A stretch of DNA of 64,000 nt from assembly GCF_016864195.1 (NCBI RefSeq), contig NZ_CP045202.1, positions 2,821,001-2,885,000 of the forward strand. Direction: 5' to 3'. Made by a program: the position numbers and the translations under genes. This document shows positions 40,786 through 49,266 of the stretch, in pieces; the stretch's first letter is position 1, and each line of letters starts with the position of its first letter. A model generated the notes under the pieces. That model saw nothing but the letters and a program-made list of their open reading frames with translations, was not told the DNA's origin and made no database searches. Origin of the DNA: Dechloromonas sp. TW-R-39-2 (GTDB lineage Bacteria > Pseudomonadota > Gammaproteobacteria > Burkholderiales > Rhodocyclaceae).

Positions 40786-41010
40786 CTAGTCGTCTGAAAC
40801 TTCCTGATCAGTCGATTCCTCTGCAGCCTGCGCGGTCATGGCTTCGGCATTGCGCTCAAAATACAGCTGGATCGCCTCACGCAAGTTGGCCACCGCCTCT
40901 GCATCCGTCGCCCCGTCGCTGGTTATATCAATATCCAGACAACGAGCAACAAACATCCCGTCTTCAGGATAAACCTCGTACTTGATTCTGTAGGGGGCAG
41001 GTTGGTTCAC
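40786..41010 (-). CDS. HicB-like (UPF0150) domain protein
   Basis: 74 residues. The pattern YEVYPEDGMFVARCLDIDITSDGATDAEAVANLREAIQLY is the HicB-type partial RNase H fold found in antitoxins. There is no C-terminal DNA-binding domain and no hicA toxin gene next to it. Longer readings run back through tRNA-Ser and are rejected. The GTG at 41010 is the best start; no strong ribosome site is seen. It may be read through from the tRNA. Role unknown. Confidence 0.65.
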   Translation of the reverse strand: MNQPAPYRIKYEVYPEDGMFVARCLDIDITSDGATDAEAVANLREAIQLYFERNAEAMTAQAAEESTDQEVSDD

Positions 41011-41042
41011 GGTAAAGGCGTAAGATGGTCTGCATTGGACAA

Positions 41043-41076
41043 TCAGGGCGTGGAACCCTGAATCCCTTTCAAGGGA
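41043..41076 (-). other. Two small hairpins downstream of tRNA-Ser
   Basis: Just after the tRNA 3' end lie TCCCTT/AAGGGA (41063-41076) and TCAGGG/CCCTGA with a seven-base loop (41043-41061). There is no T-tract. They may help 3' processing or slow transcription before the HicB-like gene. Confidence 0.35.
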
Positions 41077-41080
41077 GTTT

Positions 41081-41168
41081 TGGCGGGTCCGGTGAGATTC
41101 GAACTCACGATGGGTTTCCCCACGCCGGTTTTCAAGACCGGTGCATTCAACCGCTCTGCCACAGACCC
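41081..41168 (-). tRNA. tRNA-Ser(UGA)
   Basis: 88 bases on the minus strand including an encoded CCA. Acceptor GGGTCTG pairs with CGGACCC; discriminator G; the D-arm carries AGCGGTTGAA; the anticodon stem CCGGT encloses CTTGAAA, giving anticodon TGA; a long variable arm is built around GTGGGGAAACCCA; T-arm has GTTCGAATC. Class II tRNA reading UCA/UCG codons. The 174 bases between it and the divergent BI-1 gene hold no other gene that I can see. Confidence 0.96.
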
Positions 41169-41342
41169 GCAACTACTTCAAATTTTCCTGACGCTTCGCC
41201 GTCGCGACGAAACTCGGGAAGGCCGGCATGATAGCACAGCTTATCGGAAGACTACCCCCACCTGGCGGCATGACAATGATTGAAACTTTCGCGAAGGTCC
41301 GTTAGTCTTATTGATCATCAAATAACAGAAGGAGCCTCCCGC

Positions 41343-42035
41343 ATGACCACCAACTTCCAGATCGCCGGACAGGGTTCTCCAGAGCTTGCGTTGCAGCAAA
41401 ATCGCGTGCTGCGCAACACCTACATGCTGCTGGCCCTTTCCATGGCACCGACCGTTCTCGGCGCCTTGATCGGTGTTCAAATGAAGTTCAGTTTCATGGC
41501 GGGTAGCCCCCTGATCTCTTTCCTGCTGTTCATGGGCATCGCTTTTGGCTTCATGTGGGGCATCGAAAAGAACAAGGATAGCGCCCTGGGGGTCGGGCTG
41601 CTGCTTGGCTTCACTTTCTTCATGGGCCTGATGCTGTCACGCATTCTTCAGGTTGCCCTTGGCTTTACCAATGGTGGCTCGATGATTGCCTTGGCAGCAG
41701 GTGGAACCGGTGCGATCTTCTTTACCATGGCCAGCATTGCAACAGTCAGCAAGCGCGACTTCAGCAGCATGGGGAAATTCCTCTTCATCGGCATGATCGT
41801 TGTCCTGCTGGCGGGAATCGCCAATATTTTCTTTCAGATTCCTGCGCTCTCCCTGACCATTTCCGCGGCTGTCGTACTCATTTTCTCGGCTTATATCCTG
41901 TATGACATCAGCCGTATCGTTCAAGGCGGCGAAACCAACTATGTCAGCGCAACGCTTGCGGTCTACCTTGATATTTACAACGTTTTCGTCAGCCTGCTCC
42001 AACTGATCATGGCATTCACCGGCGAACGTGACTGA
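41343..42035 (+). CDS. Bax inhibitor-1 / YccA family membrane protein
   Basis: 230 residues with seven hydrophobic helices after a polar N-terminus of about 25 residues. SAYILYDISRIVQGG and ATLAVYLDIYNVFVSLLQL near the end are typical of the BI-1 family. In E. coli YccA modulates the FtsH protease; other members act in calcium leak or stress. AAGGAG lies about ten bases before the ATG. It ends at a strong terminator, so it is a single-gene unit. Confidence 0.93.
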   Translation: MTTNFQIAGQGSPELALQQNRVLRNTYMLLALSMAPTVLGALIGVQMKFSFMAGSPLISFLLFMGIAFGFMWGIEKNKDSALGVGLLLGFTFFMGLMLSRILQVALGFTNGGSMIALAAGGTGAIFFTMASIATVSKRDFSSMGKFLFIGMIVVLLAGIANIFFQIPALSLTISAAVVLIFSAYILYDISRIVQGGETNYVSATLAVYLDIYNVFVSLLQLIMAFTGERD

Positions 42036-42055
42036 GTTTGGAAGACACAAAACAG

Positions 42056-42081
42056 AAAAGGCAGCCGAGGCTGCCTTTTTT
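42056..42081. terminator. Bidirectional terminator
   Basis: Stem AAAAGGCAGC/GCTGCCTTTT with loop CGAG followed by T residues. It lies between the convergent BI-1 gene and rlmD and serves both. Confidence 0.88.
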
Positions 42082-43379
42082 TATGGCTGCTCAAAAACAG
42101 CGATTGACTCAACGTGCGCAGTATGGGGAAACATATTGACCGCCCCGGCTGTGACGAATCGATAACCGTGGGTATTCACCAAGACCGCGGCATCGCGTGC
42201 CAGTGTTCCTGGATGGCAAGAGACATAGACGATACGCGCCGGCTTGCACTCACCCAGTGACCGGACCAGCTCAATGGCACCTTCACGCGGCGGATCAATC
42301 AGCATTTTGTCGAAAGCGCCAAATGCTCTGATCGTTTTCTCGGTGCATTCAAACAGATTGGCCACACCAAACTCAACCCGGTCAGCCAATCCGTTGATCC
42401 GGGCGCTTTCACGCCCGCGCTTGACCAGCCCCTGGCTCCCTTCGACACCAAGAACATGGGCGCCGGAACGCGCAATCGGAAGCGTAAAGTTACCCAGCCC
42501 GCAGAACATATCGGCAATCCGCTCACCGGGCTGCGGATCAAGCAAACGTAAAGCCCGGCGCACCATTACCTGATTTACCGCATGATTTACTTGCGTAAAA
42601 TCGGTGGGCAAAAAATCGAATTCAAGATCAAATTCAGGCAAGGTGTAGGACAACCGAGGGCCGGCAGTCGGATAAAAACGAGTAATACTGTCCGGCCCCT
42701 TCGGTTGCAGATAAAAAACAACCTGATGGAAATCAGCAAACTCACGCAGCAAGCGCTGATCGTTACTGTTAAGCGGCGCAAGTATTCTCAGCAACAGGGC
42801 GACACAATGCTCGCCAACGGAGATTTCCAGTTGCTGCAAACGATCCACCACCGAAAGCGAAGCAAACAACTCGCGTAGCGGCAAAAGCAAGCGGGACACA
42901 TCGGGACGCAAAACAGAACATTGCTTGATATCGGCAATGTAGCTGCTGCGCCATTCATGGAAGCCGATCATGACACCCTTCTCGGCGTCGATTTTCCGCA
43001 CCCCCAACCGCGCCCGGTGCCGATAGCCCCACGGTGCTCCGTGAATTGGTGGCAACATCGACTCCGGACGAACACGACCAATGCGCCACAAACTGTCCTC
43101 AAGCACACGTTGTTTGGCAGCAACCTGAGCCGCCGGCTCCATGTGTTGCATCACGCAGCCGCCACATACGCCAAAATGCGGACACAACGGTTCGACACGA
43201 GCATTTGATGGCTTGAGAATTTTGACCAAGTGAGCCAGCTCATAGCTTGGTTTTCTGCGAAAACTTGCATATTCAACCGTTTCGCCGGGCAAAGCCCCAT
43301 CGACGAACACCGTCTTGCCGTCCTGGCGAGCAATGCCTCTTGCCTCATGATCCAGGGATTCGATAACTCCGACTGGCAC
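42081..43379 (-). CDS. rlmD: 23S rRNA (uracil-1939-C5)-methyltransferase
   Basis: 432 residues. N-terminal TRAM domain (GVIESLDHEARGIARQDGKTVFVDGALPGE), an Fe-S cluster segment CPHFGVCGGCVMQH, SAM motif ADMFCGLGNFTLPIA, and the catalytic Cys in VYVSCHPGTLARD. This is the RumA/RlmD pattern. Methylates U1939 of 23S rRNA. It diverges from the gene at 43430. Confidence 0.95.
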   Translation of the reverse strand: MPVGVIESLDHEARGIARQDGKTVFVDGALPGETVEYASFRRKPSYELAHLVKILKPSNARVEPLCPHFGVCGGCVMQHMEPAAQVAAKQRVLEDSLWRIGRVRPESMLPPIHGAPWGYRHRARLGVRKIDAEKGVMIGFHEWRSSYIADIKQCSVLRPDVSRLLLPLRELFASLSVVDRLQQLEISVGEHCVALLLRILAPLNSNDQRLLREFADFHQVVFYLQPKGPDSITRFYPTAGPRLSYTLPEFDLEFDFLPTDFTQVNHAVNQVMVRRALRLLDPQPGERIADMFCGLGNFTLPIARSGAHVLGVEGSQGLVKRGRESARINGLADRVEFGVANLFECTEKTIRAFGAFDKMLIDPPREGAIELVRSLGECKPARIVYVSCHPGTLARDAAVLVNTHGYRFVTAGAVNMFPHTAHVESIAVFEQP

Positions 43380-43429
43380 GGTCTACTCCGAAAAAGCGCG
43401 AATTTTAGCAATCGGCTACACTGATTGCC

Positions 43430-43906
43430 ATGGCGCGCGAATTAATGACATCCTGGGCTGACTACCAGGCAGCAATCGACCAGATTCTGCAACTAGCGAA
43501 CGAACATATCTTCATCTACGACGAAGACCTTGGTCTGCTCAAACTGGAAAGCCCAGCCAGACTCGATCAAATCAAACGCATATTACTTGTCGGAAAAAGT
43601 GATTGCCTGCAGATTGCATTACGCAACGCGCAGCCAATGACACGCAACAACCCTCAAACGCTCAATTTATTGACAGTCTACAACCACAAAACCAAAGCTA
43701 GGCAAACCCCCCCCACCCTCGCCCACCTTCGTGACAGCATGATCCTGATTGACGGAAAACACGGGCTGATCCGCTTCGACCGGGAACAACCACGCAGCAA
43801 ACTGCTCATTGAAGAAGCCGGTGAATTGCGCCCTTATTATCATCGGTTTCAGGAAATCATCGATCAATCAGGCGAAACCATCGGCAGTGGCACCTTGGGA
43901 CTCTAG
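43430..43906 (+). CDS. Hypothetical protein, 158 residues
   Basis: Soluble protein without signal peptide or membrane helix. It has a helical start (ADYQAAIDQILQLANEHIFIYDEDLGLLKLES) and the phrases DSMILIDGKHGLIRFD and LRPYYHRFQEIIDQS. The first part has a faint phospholipase-D-like rhythm, but no HKD motif is present, so I assign no function. TACACT ends about seven bases before the ATG, so the message could be leaderless; an ATG at 43445 is an alternative start. It diverges from rlmD. Confidence 0.75.
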   Translation: MARELMTSWADYQAAIDQILQLANEHIFIYDEDLGLLKLESPARLDQIKRILLVGKSDCLQIALRNAQPMTRNNPQTLNLLTVYNHKTKARQTPPTLAHLRDSMILIDGKHGLIRFDREQPRSKLLIEEAGELRPYYHRFQEIIDQSGETIGSGTLGL

Positions 43907-43962
43907 CATCAGGAAACAATGCCGCAGTGCAGCACAGCACGCCAAACAAATAAAAATATTGC

Positions 43963-43968
43963 TATAAT
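43963..43968 (+). promoter_or_regulatory. Consensus -10 for the repeat lipoprotein gene
   Basis: TATAAT sits in an AT-rich stretch 77 bases before the ATG at 44046. A -35 is not obvious. AAGGA precedes the ATG. The long leader is T-rich with no clear structure. Confidence 0.5.
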
Positions 43969-44045
43969 CTTGCGCTGATTAGGTTGTTCCTGGTCTCTAA
44001 AAATTTTTAGCTTTTGTTGTCTCTTGTCGATAAGGAAACTCCCCC

Positions 44046-44303
44046 ATGAATAAGTCCATCCTCGCTGCTGCTCTGATCGCTATCGCCCTGGCCGCTTGCG
44101 GCAAGCAAGAAGCCGCCGCTCCGGCTGCTGCTCCGGCTCCGGCCGCTGCTCCGGCTGCTGAAGCTGCCAAGCCGGCTGAAGCCGCTGCTCCGGCTGCCGC
44201 CCCGGCTGCTGAAGCTGCCAAGCCGGCTGAAGCCGCTGCTGCTCCGGCTGCTGAAGCCAAGCCGGCTGAAGCTGCTGCTCCGGCCGCTGAAGCCAAGAAG
44301 TAA
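44046..44303 (+). CDS. Ala/Pro-rich repeat lipoprotein
   Basis: 85 residues. Signal peptide with lipobox LAAC (Cys18). The mature part is almost only Ala, Pro, Glu and Lys in EAAKPAEAAAP-type repeats. At DNA level a perfect 39-base repeat (44151-44189 and 44202-44240) recurs with a 51-base period. Strong promoter-like and terminator signals suggest high expression of a short message. It probably spans or coats the envelope as an extended, flexible lipoprotein; no enzyme function is expected. Confidence 0.85.
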   Translation: MNKSILAAALIAIALAACGKQEAAAPAAAPAPAAAPAAEAAKPAEAAAPAAAPAAEAAKPAEAAAAPAAEAKPAEAAAPAAEAKK

Positions 44304-44318
44304 TATTCTTGCTTCCAG

Positions 44319-44345
44319 AAAACGGGGCTTCGGCCCCGTTTTTTA
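44319..44345 (+). terminator. Rho-independent terminator with TTCG loop
   Basis: Stem AAAACGGGGC/GCCCCGTTTT closed by TTCG and followed by T residues, 16 bases after the lipoprotein stop. Confidence 0.9.
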
Positions 44346-44391
44346 TTGCCCGAAAATTTGCACACACTCACCTGAGGCAACTTCGAGCAAT

Positions 44392-44420
44392 AAAAAAGCC
44401 CGGATTAACCGGGCTTTTTT
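44392..44420. terminator. Terminator for bamC, bidirectional
   Basis: AAAAAAGCCCGG pairs with CCGGGCTTTTTT around loop ATTAA. It lies 35 bases downstream of the bamC stop on the minus strand and also backs up the lipoprotein terminator. Confidence 0.88.
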
Positions 44421-44454
44421 ATTGGGCTGCCTGAAACAGGCTCCGACAAGAAGA

Positions 44455-45585
44455 TTATTGCAGCTGCTGCAAAAGCAAGGCCAAAATCCGCTTCGATGTT
44501 TCAGAACGATCAGCTCCGCCTTCCGCCGAGAGAACCTGGACGCCGCTCCTACTGCTTCCATCATCACTGACGTGGATACGATATTGCACCTTTGAACTGG
44601 CAACCGGCTCCGAGCTTTTCCAAAAGGCAAGCTTCGACAGGAAGCCAGGATCCTTCTTGGTGTTATCCACCTCGGGATCAACGTAACGAACGAAGTAAAG
44701 CCCTCGCGACCGGTCACGATCCTCAACCGTAAAGCCAACGCGATCAAGCGCCAGGCCAACACGACGCCAAGCACGGTCAAAGCGTTCATACACTTCGAGA
44801 GTACCTGAACCATCGTCCTTTGCAGCCAACTTGGCCCGAGGCTCAGCTTTTGTAACTGCAACCAGCGCTTCGGCGCGTTTTTCTTCAGAGCCCAGGCGAA
44901 CCATCAGGCGACGCAACATCTCCGCTTCAAGCTCAGCATCGGCAGCACGCGGCTGCCAACGTGTATCCTCTTTGGAGGACGAGGTATAGACCTCCTCCAT
45001 GCCGCGATGGCTGATGAATACATCGGTCGTTCCAGGCTCGGCGCCCGGCTCCAGGCGAGTACGGAACTTGTCACGTTCGCCGGTCGAATAAAGCGAGTCC
45101 AGGAAACTACCCAGCGTCCGCCGAATGATATCGTCGCCAATCTTGGCCCGATTTTCAGCCCAATCGGTTTCCATCACCCCCGCATCAGGACGCTCGGTCT
45201 TGATGATGAAGCCGGTTTCCTGCCAAAAATCCTTAACCGTATCCCACAGCTTGTCGGCTGGCACAGCAACGACCAGCCAGCGCTGGTTGCCAGAGCGCTC
45301 GACACGCACCTTATCAACCTGAGGCAAAATAGCCGAATTCTGTGCCTGAGCACCGGGAGTCCGGTCTGCGCTGTAGGCCGAGAAAGTAGCGCTCCCCTTG
45401 CCTGCTGCATCGGGCACCAGAAAACGGTCGTCCCTGGCAATCTGCGACAGATCCGGAGGCACTTCAAGCGTAGGCGCTTTGCCTGCCGACTTGTAGTCGA
45501 TCTTGCGAGAATCAGGAATCAAACTGCACCCAGCCAGCGAAATAGCCAGCAGGGAAAGGGTAAGGCTGGAAAGCCGACGATTCAT
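44455..45585 (-). CDS. bamC: Outer-membrane assembly lipoprotein BamC
   Basis: 376 residues. Lipobox LAGC (Cys20). The unstructured N-terminal segment with IDYKSAGKAPTLEVPPDLS binds BamD in E. coli. Two helix-grip domains follow (about 95-210 and 265-376). Part of the BAM complex that inserts beta-barrel proteins into the outer membrane. The dapA-bamC order is conserved in proteobacteria; 15 bases separate the two here. Confidence 0.93.
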   Translation of the reverse strand: MNRRLSSLTLSLLAISLAGCSLIPDSRKIDYKSAGKAPTLEVPPDLSQIARDDRFLVPDAAGKGSATFSAYSADRTPGAQAQNSAILPQVDKVRVERSGNQRWLVVAVPADKLWDTVKDFWQETGFIIKTERPDAGVMETDWAENRAKIGDDIIRRTLGSFLDSLYSTGERDKFRTRLEPGAEPGTTDVFISHRGMEEVYTSSSKEDTRWQPRAADAELEAEMLRRLMVRLGSEEKRAEALVAVTKAEPRAKLAAKDDGSGTLEVYERFDRAWRRVGLALDRVGFTVEDRDRSRGLYFVRYVDPEVDNTKKDPGFLSKLAFWKSSEPVASSKVQYRIHVSDDGSSRSGVQVLSAEGGADRSETSKRILALLLQQLQ

Positions 45586-45600
45586 GTTTTCTCCGATCCG

Positions 45601-46479
45601 TCAGGCGGGGACACCGGCCAGGCGCATTGCAGCAAGAACGCGCGGCTGGTTGGCTTCACTCAGGGTTGTCAGCGGCAGACGAATGCCACCGGGCATCAAG
45701 CCCAGTTGCTGAACGGCCCACTTGACGGGAATCGGATTGGCTTCGCAGAAGAGATCGCGGTGCAGGCCGAGCAATTTGAACTGGATTTCACGCGCCTTGG
45801 CCACATCACCCGCCGCGGCAGCAACACACATTTCGTGCATCAGGCGCGGCGCAACGTTTGCGGTGACCGAGATATTGCCGTGGAAACCAAGCATGATCGA
45901 GGCGACGCAGGTCATGTCGTCACCGCTATAGAGGGCGAAATCCTTGGGTGCCCGGACGATCAGGTCGCAAGCGCGATCGAGGTTGCCGGTCGCATCCTTG
46001 ACCCCGACGATACCCGGCAACTCAGCCAGGCGCAGGATGGTGTCATTCGACATGTCGGCCACCGTACGGCCCGGCACGTTATAAAGCAGGATCGGCAGTT
46101 CGACGGCTTCGGAAATCGCCTTGAAGTGACGATAGAGGCCTTCCTGGGTCGGCTTGTTGTAATAGGGCACGACAGACAGCGCCATGTCGGCACCGGCCTT
46201 CTTGGCGAACTCGGTCAGTTCGATGGCTTCGGCGGTCGAATTGGCGCCGGTACCAGCGATCACGGGAATGCGCCCGGCGGCGTGGTCGACCGTGACACGA
46301 ATCAACTCGCAATGCTCATCGACATTGACCGTCGGCGACTCACCTGTCGTTCCGACGACCACGATGGCATCAGTGCCTTCGCGCACGTGAAAATCGACCA
46401 GATTGCGCAGCGAGTTCAAATCGAGGCTGCCATCCTCGTGCATGGGGGTGACGATGGCGACAATGGATCCGGTAATCAT
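45601..46479 (-). CDS. dapA: 4-hydroxy-tetrahydrodipicolinate synthase
   Basis: Condenses pyruvate with aspartate semialdehyde in lysine and diaminopimelate synthesis. 292 residues, TIM barrel. Schiff-base Lys161 (GVKDATG), Tyr133 (YNVPGRT) and the TTGESPT loop are present. It begins at 46479 and precedes bamC. The asd gene at 26069 supplies its substrate. Confidence 0.97.
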   Translation of the reverse strand: MITGSIVAIVTPMHEDGSLDLNSLRNLVDFHVREGTDAIVVVGTTGESPTVNVDEHCELIRVTVDHAAGRIPVIAGTGANSTAEAIELTEFAKKAGADMALSVVPYYNKPTQEGLYRHFKAISEAVELPILLYNVPGRTVADMSNDTILRLAELPGIVGVKDATGNLDRACDLIVRAPKDFALYSGDDMTCVASIMLGFHGNISVTANVAPRLMHEMCVAAAAGDVAKAREIQFKLLGLHRDLFCEANPIPVKWAVQQLGLMPGGIRLPLTTLSEANQPRVLAAMRLAGVPA

Positions 46480-46557
46480 GGCCTTGTTCTAAAAAAGGTA
46501 ATCCCTTGATTGTAACTGAAGGCTATCCTGAGCGGAAAGACGCTTAGTAACAGATTG

Positions 46558-47529
46558 TTATTTTTCGGCGAGCCAGCACAAACGCCCACGACCGGCGCGC
46601 ATCACGCCGTCGGGCAAGCGCAATTCAGGATGGCGATCAGGCCCGGCCGAACAAAGCTGACGGGCAAATTCATCGATCCGCGCCGCAACAGGAACGCGCC
46701 AGCCGAGACAGCGCAGGCGATAACGCAGCAAATTCTTTAGGCGCGCACCCGAAAGCAAGCGCAAAGCATCGAGACGCGCATCCTCCTGCTCAGCCACGGC
46801 CAGCCAATCTGCGGCGGCCAGCTCATCCAGCAAGACGCCGGCCTCGGCAAAGTTTTCTGCCGCTTGCGCCAAAGCGGACTCTGCGGCCGGGAAGTGCCGG
46901 CTTGCCACGGTCAACACTTCATGCCGCAGATAATTGCGGCTCAAGGAGAGATCACGATTACTTTCATCATCGACCCAGGACAGCCCATGAGCCAGGGCAT
47001 AACGCTCAATCTCGGCACGCGATGCGCCCAGCAAGGGACGAAGCAAGCGATAGCTCCCCACCTGACGCTCACCTTGCATCCCGGCCGCACCGACGATGCC
47101 GGTACCACGCAACAGATTGAACAGCAGGGTTTCGGCCTGATCGCCGCGATGATGAGCCAGTAAAAGACAATCTGCCTCGATGGCAGAAAAAGCCTGGTAG
47201 CGCGCCTGTCGCGCAGCCGCTTCAAGCCCGAGCCCAGCAGTGCGATCAACTTGAACGGGGCGAATCTGCAGTGGAATGCCGAGTTGTGCGCAGAGGCCGG
47301 CACAAAAATCGGCCCAGGCATCGGCATTAGGCGAAAGTCCGTGATGCACGTGGATGGCTGACAAACGCCCCTGACGGGGCTGGCGCGACAGAAGGTGCAG
47401 TAAAACAACCGAGTCGCAACCGCCGGAAAGCCCGACACACAGGCTTTCCGATCCAGCAAGCCGGGCAGCCAGTTGCTGGCTTACCCGGGCCGGCAAATCA
47501 ATGTTGCGCTTGTTCCTTGAAGCGGCCAT
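46558..47529 (-). CDS. tilS: tRNA(Ile)-lysidine synthase, short form
   Basis: Converts C34 of tRNA-Ile(CAU) to lysidine. 323 residues, whereas E. coli TilS has 432. The N-type ATP pyrophosphatase P-loop SGGCDS (35-40), [18 protein letters not shown] and WVDDESN are present, with the central substrate-binding domain. The third, C-terminal domain of longer TilS proteins is absent and there is no room for it before dapA, so this looks like a natural short form. Its ATG lies 32 bases inside the accA 3' end. Confidence 0.92.
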   Translation of the reverse strand: MAASRNKRNIDLPARVSQQLAARLAGSESLCVGLSGGCDSVVLLHLLSRQPRQGRLSAIHVHHGLSPNADAWADFCAGLCAQLGIPLQIRPVQVDRTAGLGLEAAARQARYQAFSAIEADCLLLAHHRGDQAETLLFNLLRGTGIVGAAGMQGERQVGSYRLLRPLLGASRAEIERYALAHGLSWVDDESNRDLSLSRNYLRHEVLTVASRHFPAAESALAQAAENFAEAGVLLDELAAADWLAVAEQEDARLDALRLLSGARLKNLLRYRLRCLGWRVPVAARIDEFARQLCSAGPDRHPELRLPDGVMRAGRGRLCWLAEK

Positions 47530-48466
47530 AACTCATCAGCCGCTCATAGCGCGTGGCCAGCAACTCGTCAGTAGACAATGCGGAAAGCTGCTTGAGCGCA
47601 TCCTGCAATGCTTTTTTGAGGTTCTGCGCCATGGCTGCGTGATCGCGATGAGCACCACCCAGCGGTTCGCTGACGATCTTGTCGATCAGACCCAGCGTTT
47701 TCAGGCGCTGCGCCGTGATCCCCATTGTTTCGGCGGCATCCGGCGCCCGTTCGGCGCTTTTCCAGAGAATCGATGCACAGCCTTCGGGCGAAATTACCGA
47801 GTAGGTCGAGTACTGCAGCATCTGGACAATATCGCCGACTGCGATGGCCAGCGCACCACCGGAACCGCCTTCACCGATAATGGTGACGATAACCGGCACT
47901 TTCAACTCGGCCATCACATAAAGATTGCGGCCAATGGCTTCCGACTGACCACGCTCTTCGGCATCGATGCCGGGATAGGCACCCGGCGTATCAACAAAAG
48001 TCATGACCGGAATGCCGAATTTCTCGGCCAGCTTCATCAGGCGCAAGGCCTTGCGATAGCCTTCCGGGCGCGGCATGCCGAAATTGCGATAAATCTTTTC
48101 CTTGGTATCGCGACCTTTCTGGTGCCCGATGACCATGACTGGCTGGCCATTGAAGCGGGCCAGACCACCAACGATGGCGTGATCGTCGGCAAAGGCGCGA
48201 TCACCGTGCAGCTCTTCAAAATCAGTGAAGATCAGCGACAGGTAATCCAGCGTGTAAGGACGCTGCTGGTGACGGGCAACCTGCGAAATCTGCCAGGGCG
48301 TGAGCTTGGCGTAGATATCCTTGGTCAATTGAGCGCCTTTGCTCTCCAGCCGATCGATTTCGTCGGAGATATCAACGGCGGAATCATCCTGGACAAAGCG
48401 CAGCTCTTCGATTTTTGCTTCGAGGTCGGCAATGGATTGCTCGAAGTCGAGGAAACTTGTTTTCAT
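47498..48466 (-). CDS. accA: Acetyl-CoA carboxylase carboxyltransferase alpha subunit
   Basis: 322 residues. Starts [22 protein letters not shown]; contains [36 protein letters not shown] and [15 protein letters not shown]. Pairs with AccD (17920) in the first step of fatty-acid synthesis. The 3' end overlaps tilS by 32 bases, so the two are translated together. Confidence 0.97.
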   Translation of the reverse strand: MKTSFLDFEQSIADLEAKIEELRFVQDDSAVDISDEIDRLESKGAQLTKDIYAKLTPWQISQVARHQQRPYTLDYLSLIFTDFEELHGDRAFADDHAIVGGLARFNGQPVMVIGHQKGRDTKEKIYRNFGMPRPEGYRKALRLMKLAEKFGIPVMTFVDTPGAYPGIDAEERGQSEAIGRNLYVMAELKVPVIVTIIGEGGSGGALAIAVGDIVQMLQYSTYSVISPEGCASILWKSAERAPDAAETMGITAQRLKTLGLIDKIVSEPLGGAHRDHAAMAQNLKKALQDALKQLSALSTDELLATRYERLMSYGRFKEQAQH

Positions 48467-48526
48467 GGACAGCTCGTTTTCTAGATCGGCGGGTATTTTA
48501 CCCTAAAGGTTTGCCAGACCAGTTCA

Positions 48527-49144
48527 TCAATACTCGACAGGCAAGGGATCGAGGCTGCGCCAGAGGTACCAGGTCGCCACCGAACGCCACGGACGCCAGC
48601 GTTCGCCAAAATCAGCCAAAGCCTGCCAGGAACACTTTTCCCCGGCAAAATAATGCTTGAAGACGGCACGTTGCAGACCGATGTCGTCCAGCGGAAATAC
48701 GTCCGGACGCAGCAAATTGAAAATCAGAAACATTTCAGCCGTCCAGCGACCGATACCTCGCACCGTCGTCAATTCAAGAATCAGCGTTTCATCGTCAAGC
48801 CCATCCCAATCGGCGGGACAAAGCTTGCCACTGGAAAAACTTGCCGACAAATCAAGCAGATATTCCATTTTTCGCTGCGACAAACCACAGCCAGCCAAGC
48901 CTTCCGGCCCCAGTTCAAGCAATCTGGCCGGCGTCAGCGTACCGATTTGTGCGATGAATTTCCCCCAGACAGCCTCGGCTGCCTTGACCGAAATCTGCTG
49001 GCCGATAATCGAACGAACCAGTGTGGCAAACGGATCACCGCGCGAAACCAGCGCCAGGTCCCCGTAGCGCGACACGAGCTCGGCCATGACCGGATCGACG
49101 GACGATAATTCAGCGGCAGCACGCGACCAGTAGCTTGGAGTCAT
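48527..49144 (-). CDS. DNA-3-methyladenine glycosylase II (AlkA-like, HhH-GPD)
   Basis: 205 residues. Helix-hairpin-helix TTVRGIGRWTAEMFL and catalytic Asp in FPLDDIGLQRA (Asp153/154) mark the HhH-GPD glycosylases for alkylated bases. It lacks the N-terminal domain of E. coli AlkA (282 residues), so it is the compact form. GGAG lies just before the ATG at 49144. Upstream of accA by 60 bases, same strand. Confidence 0.9.
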   Translation of the reverse strand: MTPSYWSRAAAELSSVDPVMAELVSRYGDLALVSRGDPFATLVRSIIGQQISVKAAEAVWGKFIAQIGTLTPARLLELGPEGLAGCGLSQRKMEYLLDLSASFSSGKLCPADWDGLDDETLILELTTVRGIGRWTAEMFLIFNLLRPDVFPLDDIGLQRAVFKHYFAGEKCSWQALADFGERWRPWRSVATWYLWRSLDPLPVEY

Positions 49145-49165
49145 GTCTCCAATTATATGAAGATG

Positions 49166-49181
49166 CTGCGGTCGACCGCAG
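49166..49181. repeat. 16-bp perfect palindrome in an intergenic gap
   Basis: CTGCGGTCGACCGCAG lies between the divergent glycosylase and HDOD genes. Its core GTCGACCGCA recurs at 5142, 7257, 20874, 33383 and 34612, partly inside genes. It could be an operator or chance. Confidence 0.45.
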
Positions 49182-49266
49182 TAAATCGGCCAATCAGGGC
49201 AAACGAGCATGACGCTCCACGGGCGAGTTTGCTACCATCGGCAGAAAATAATCTGGAAAGTAGGCA

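Noticed and set aside
41011..41172. N-terminal extension of the HicB-like protein
   Set aside because: The extension is translated from tRNA-Ser sequence and has no family match.
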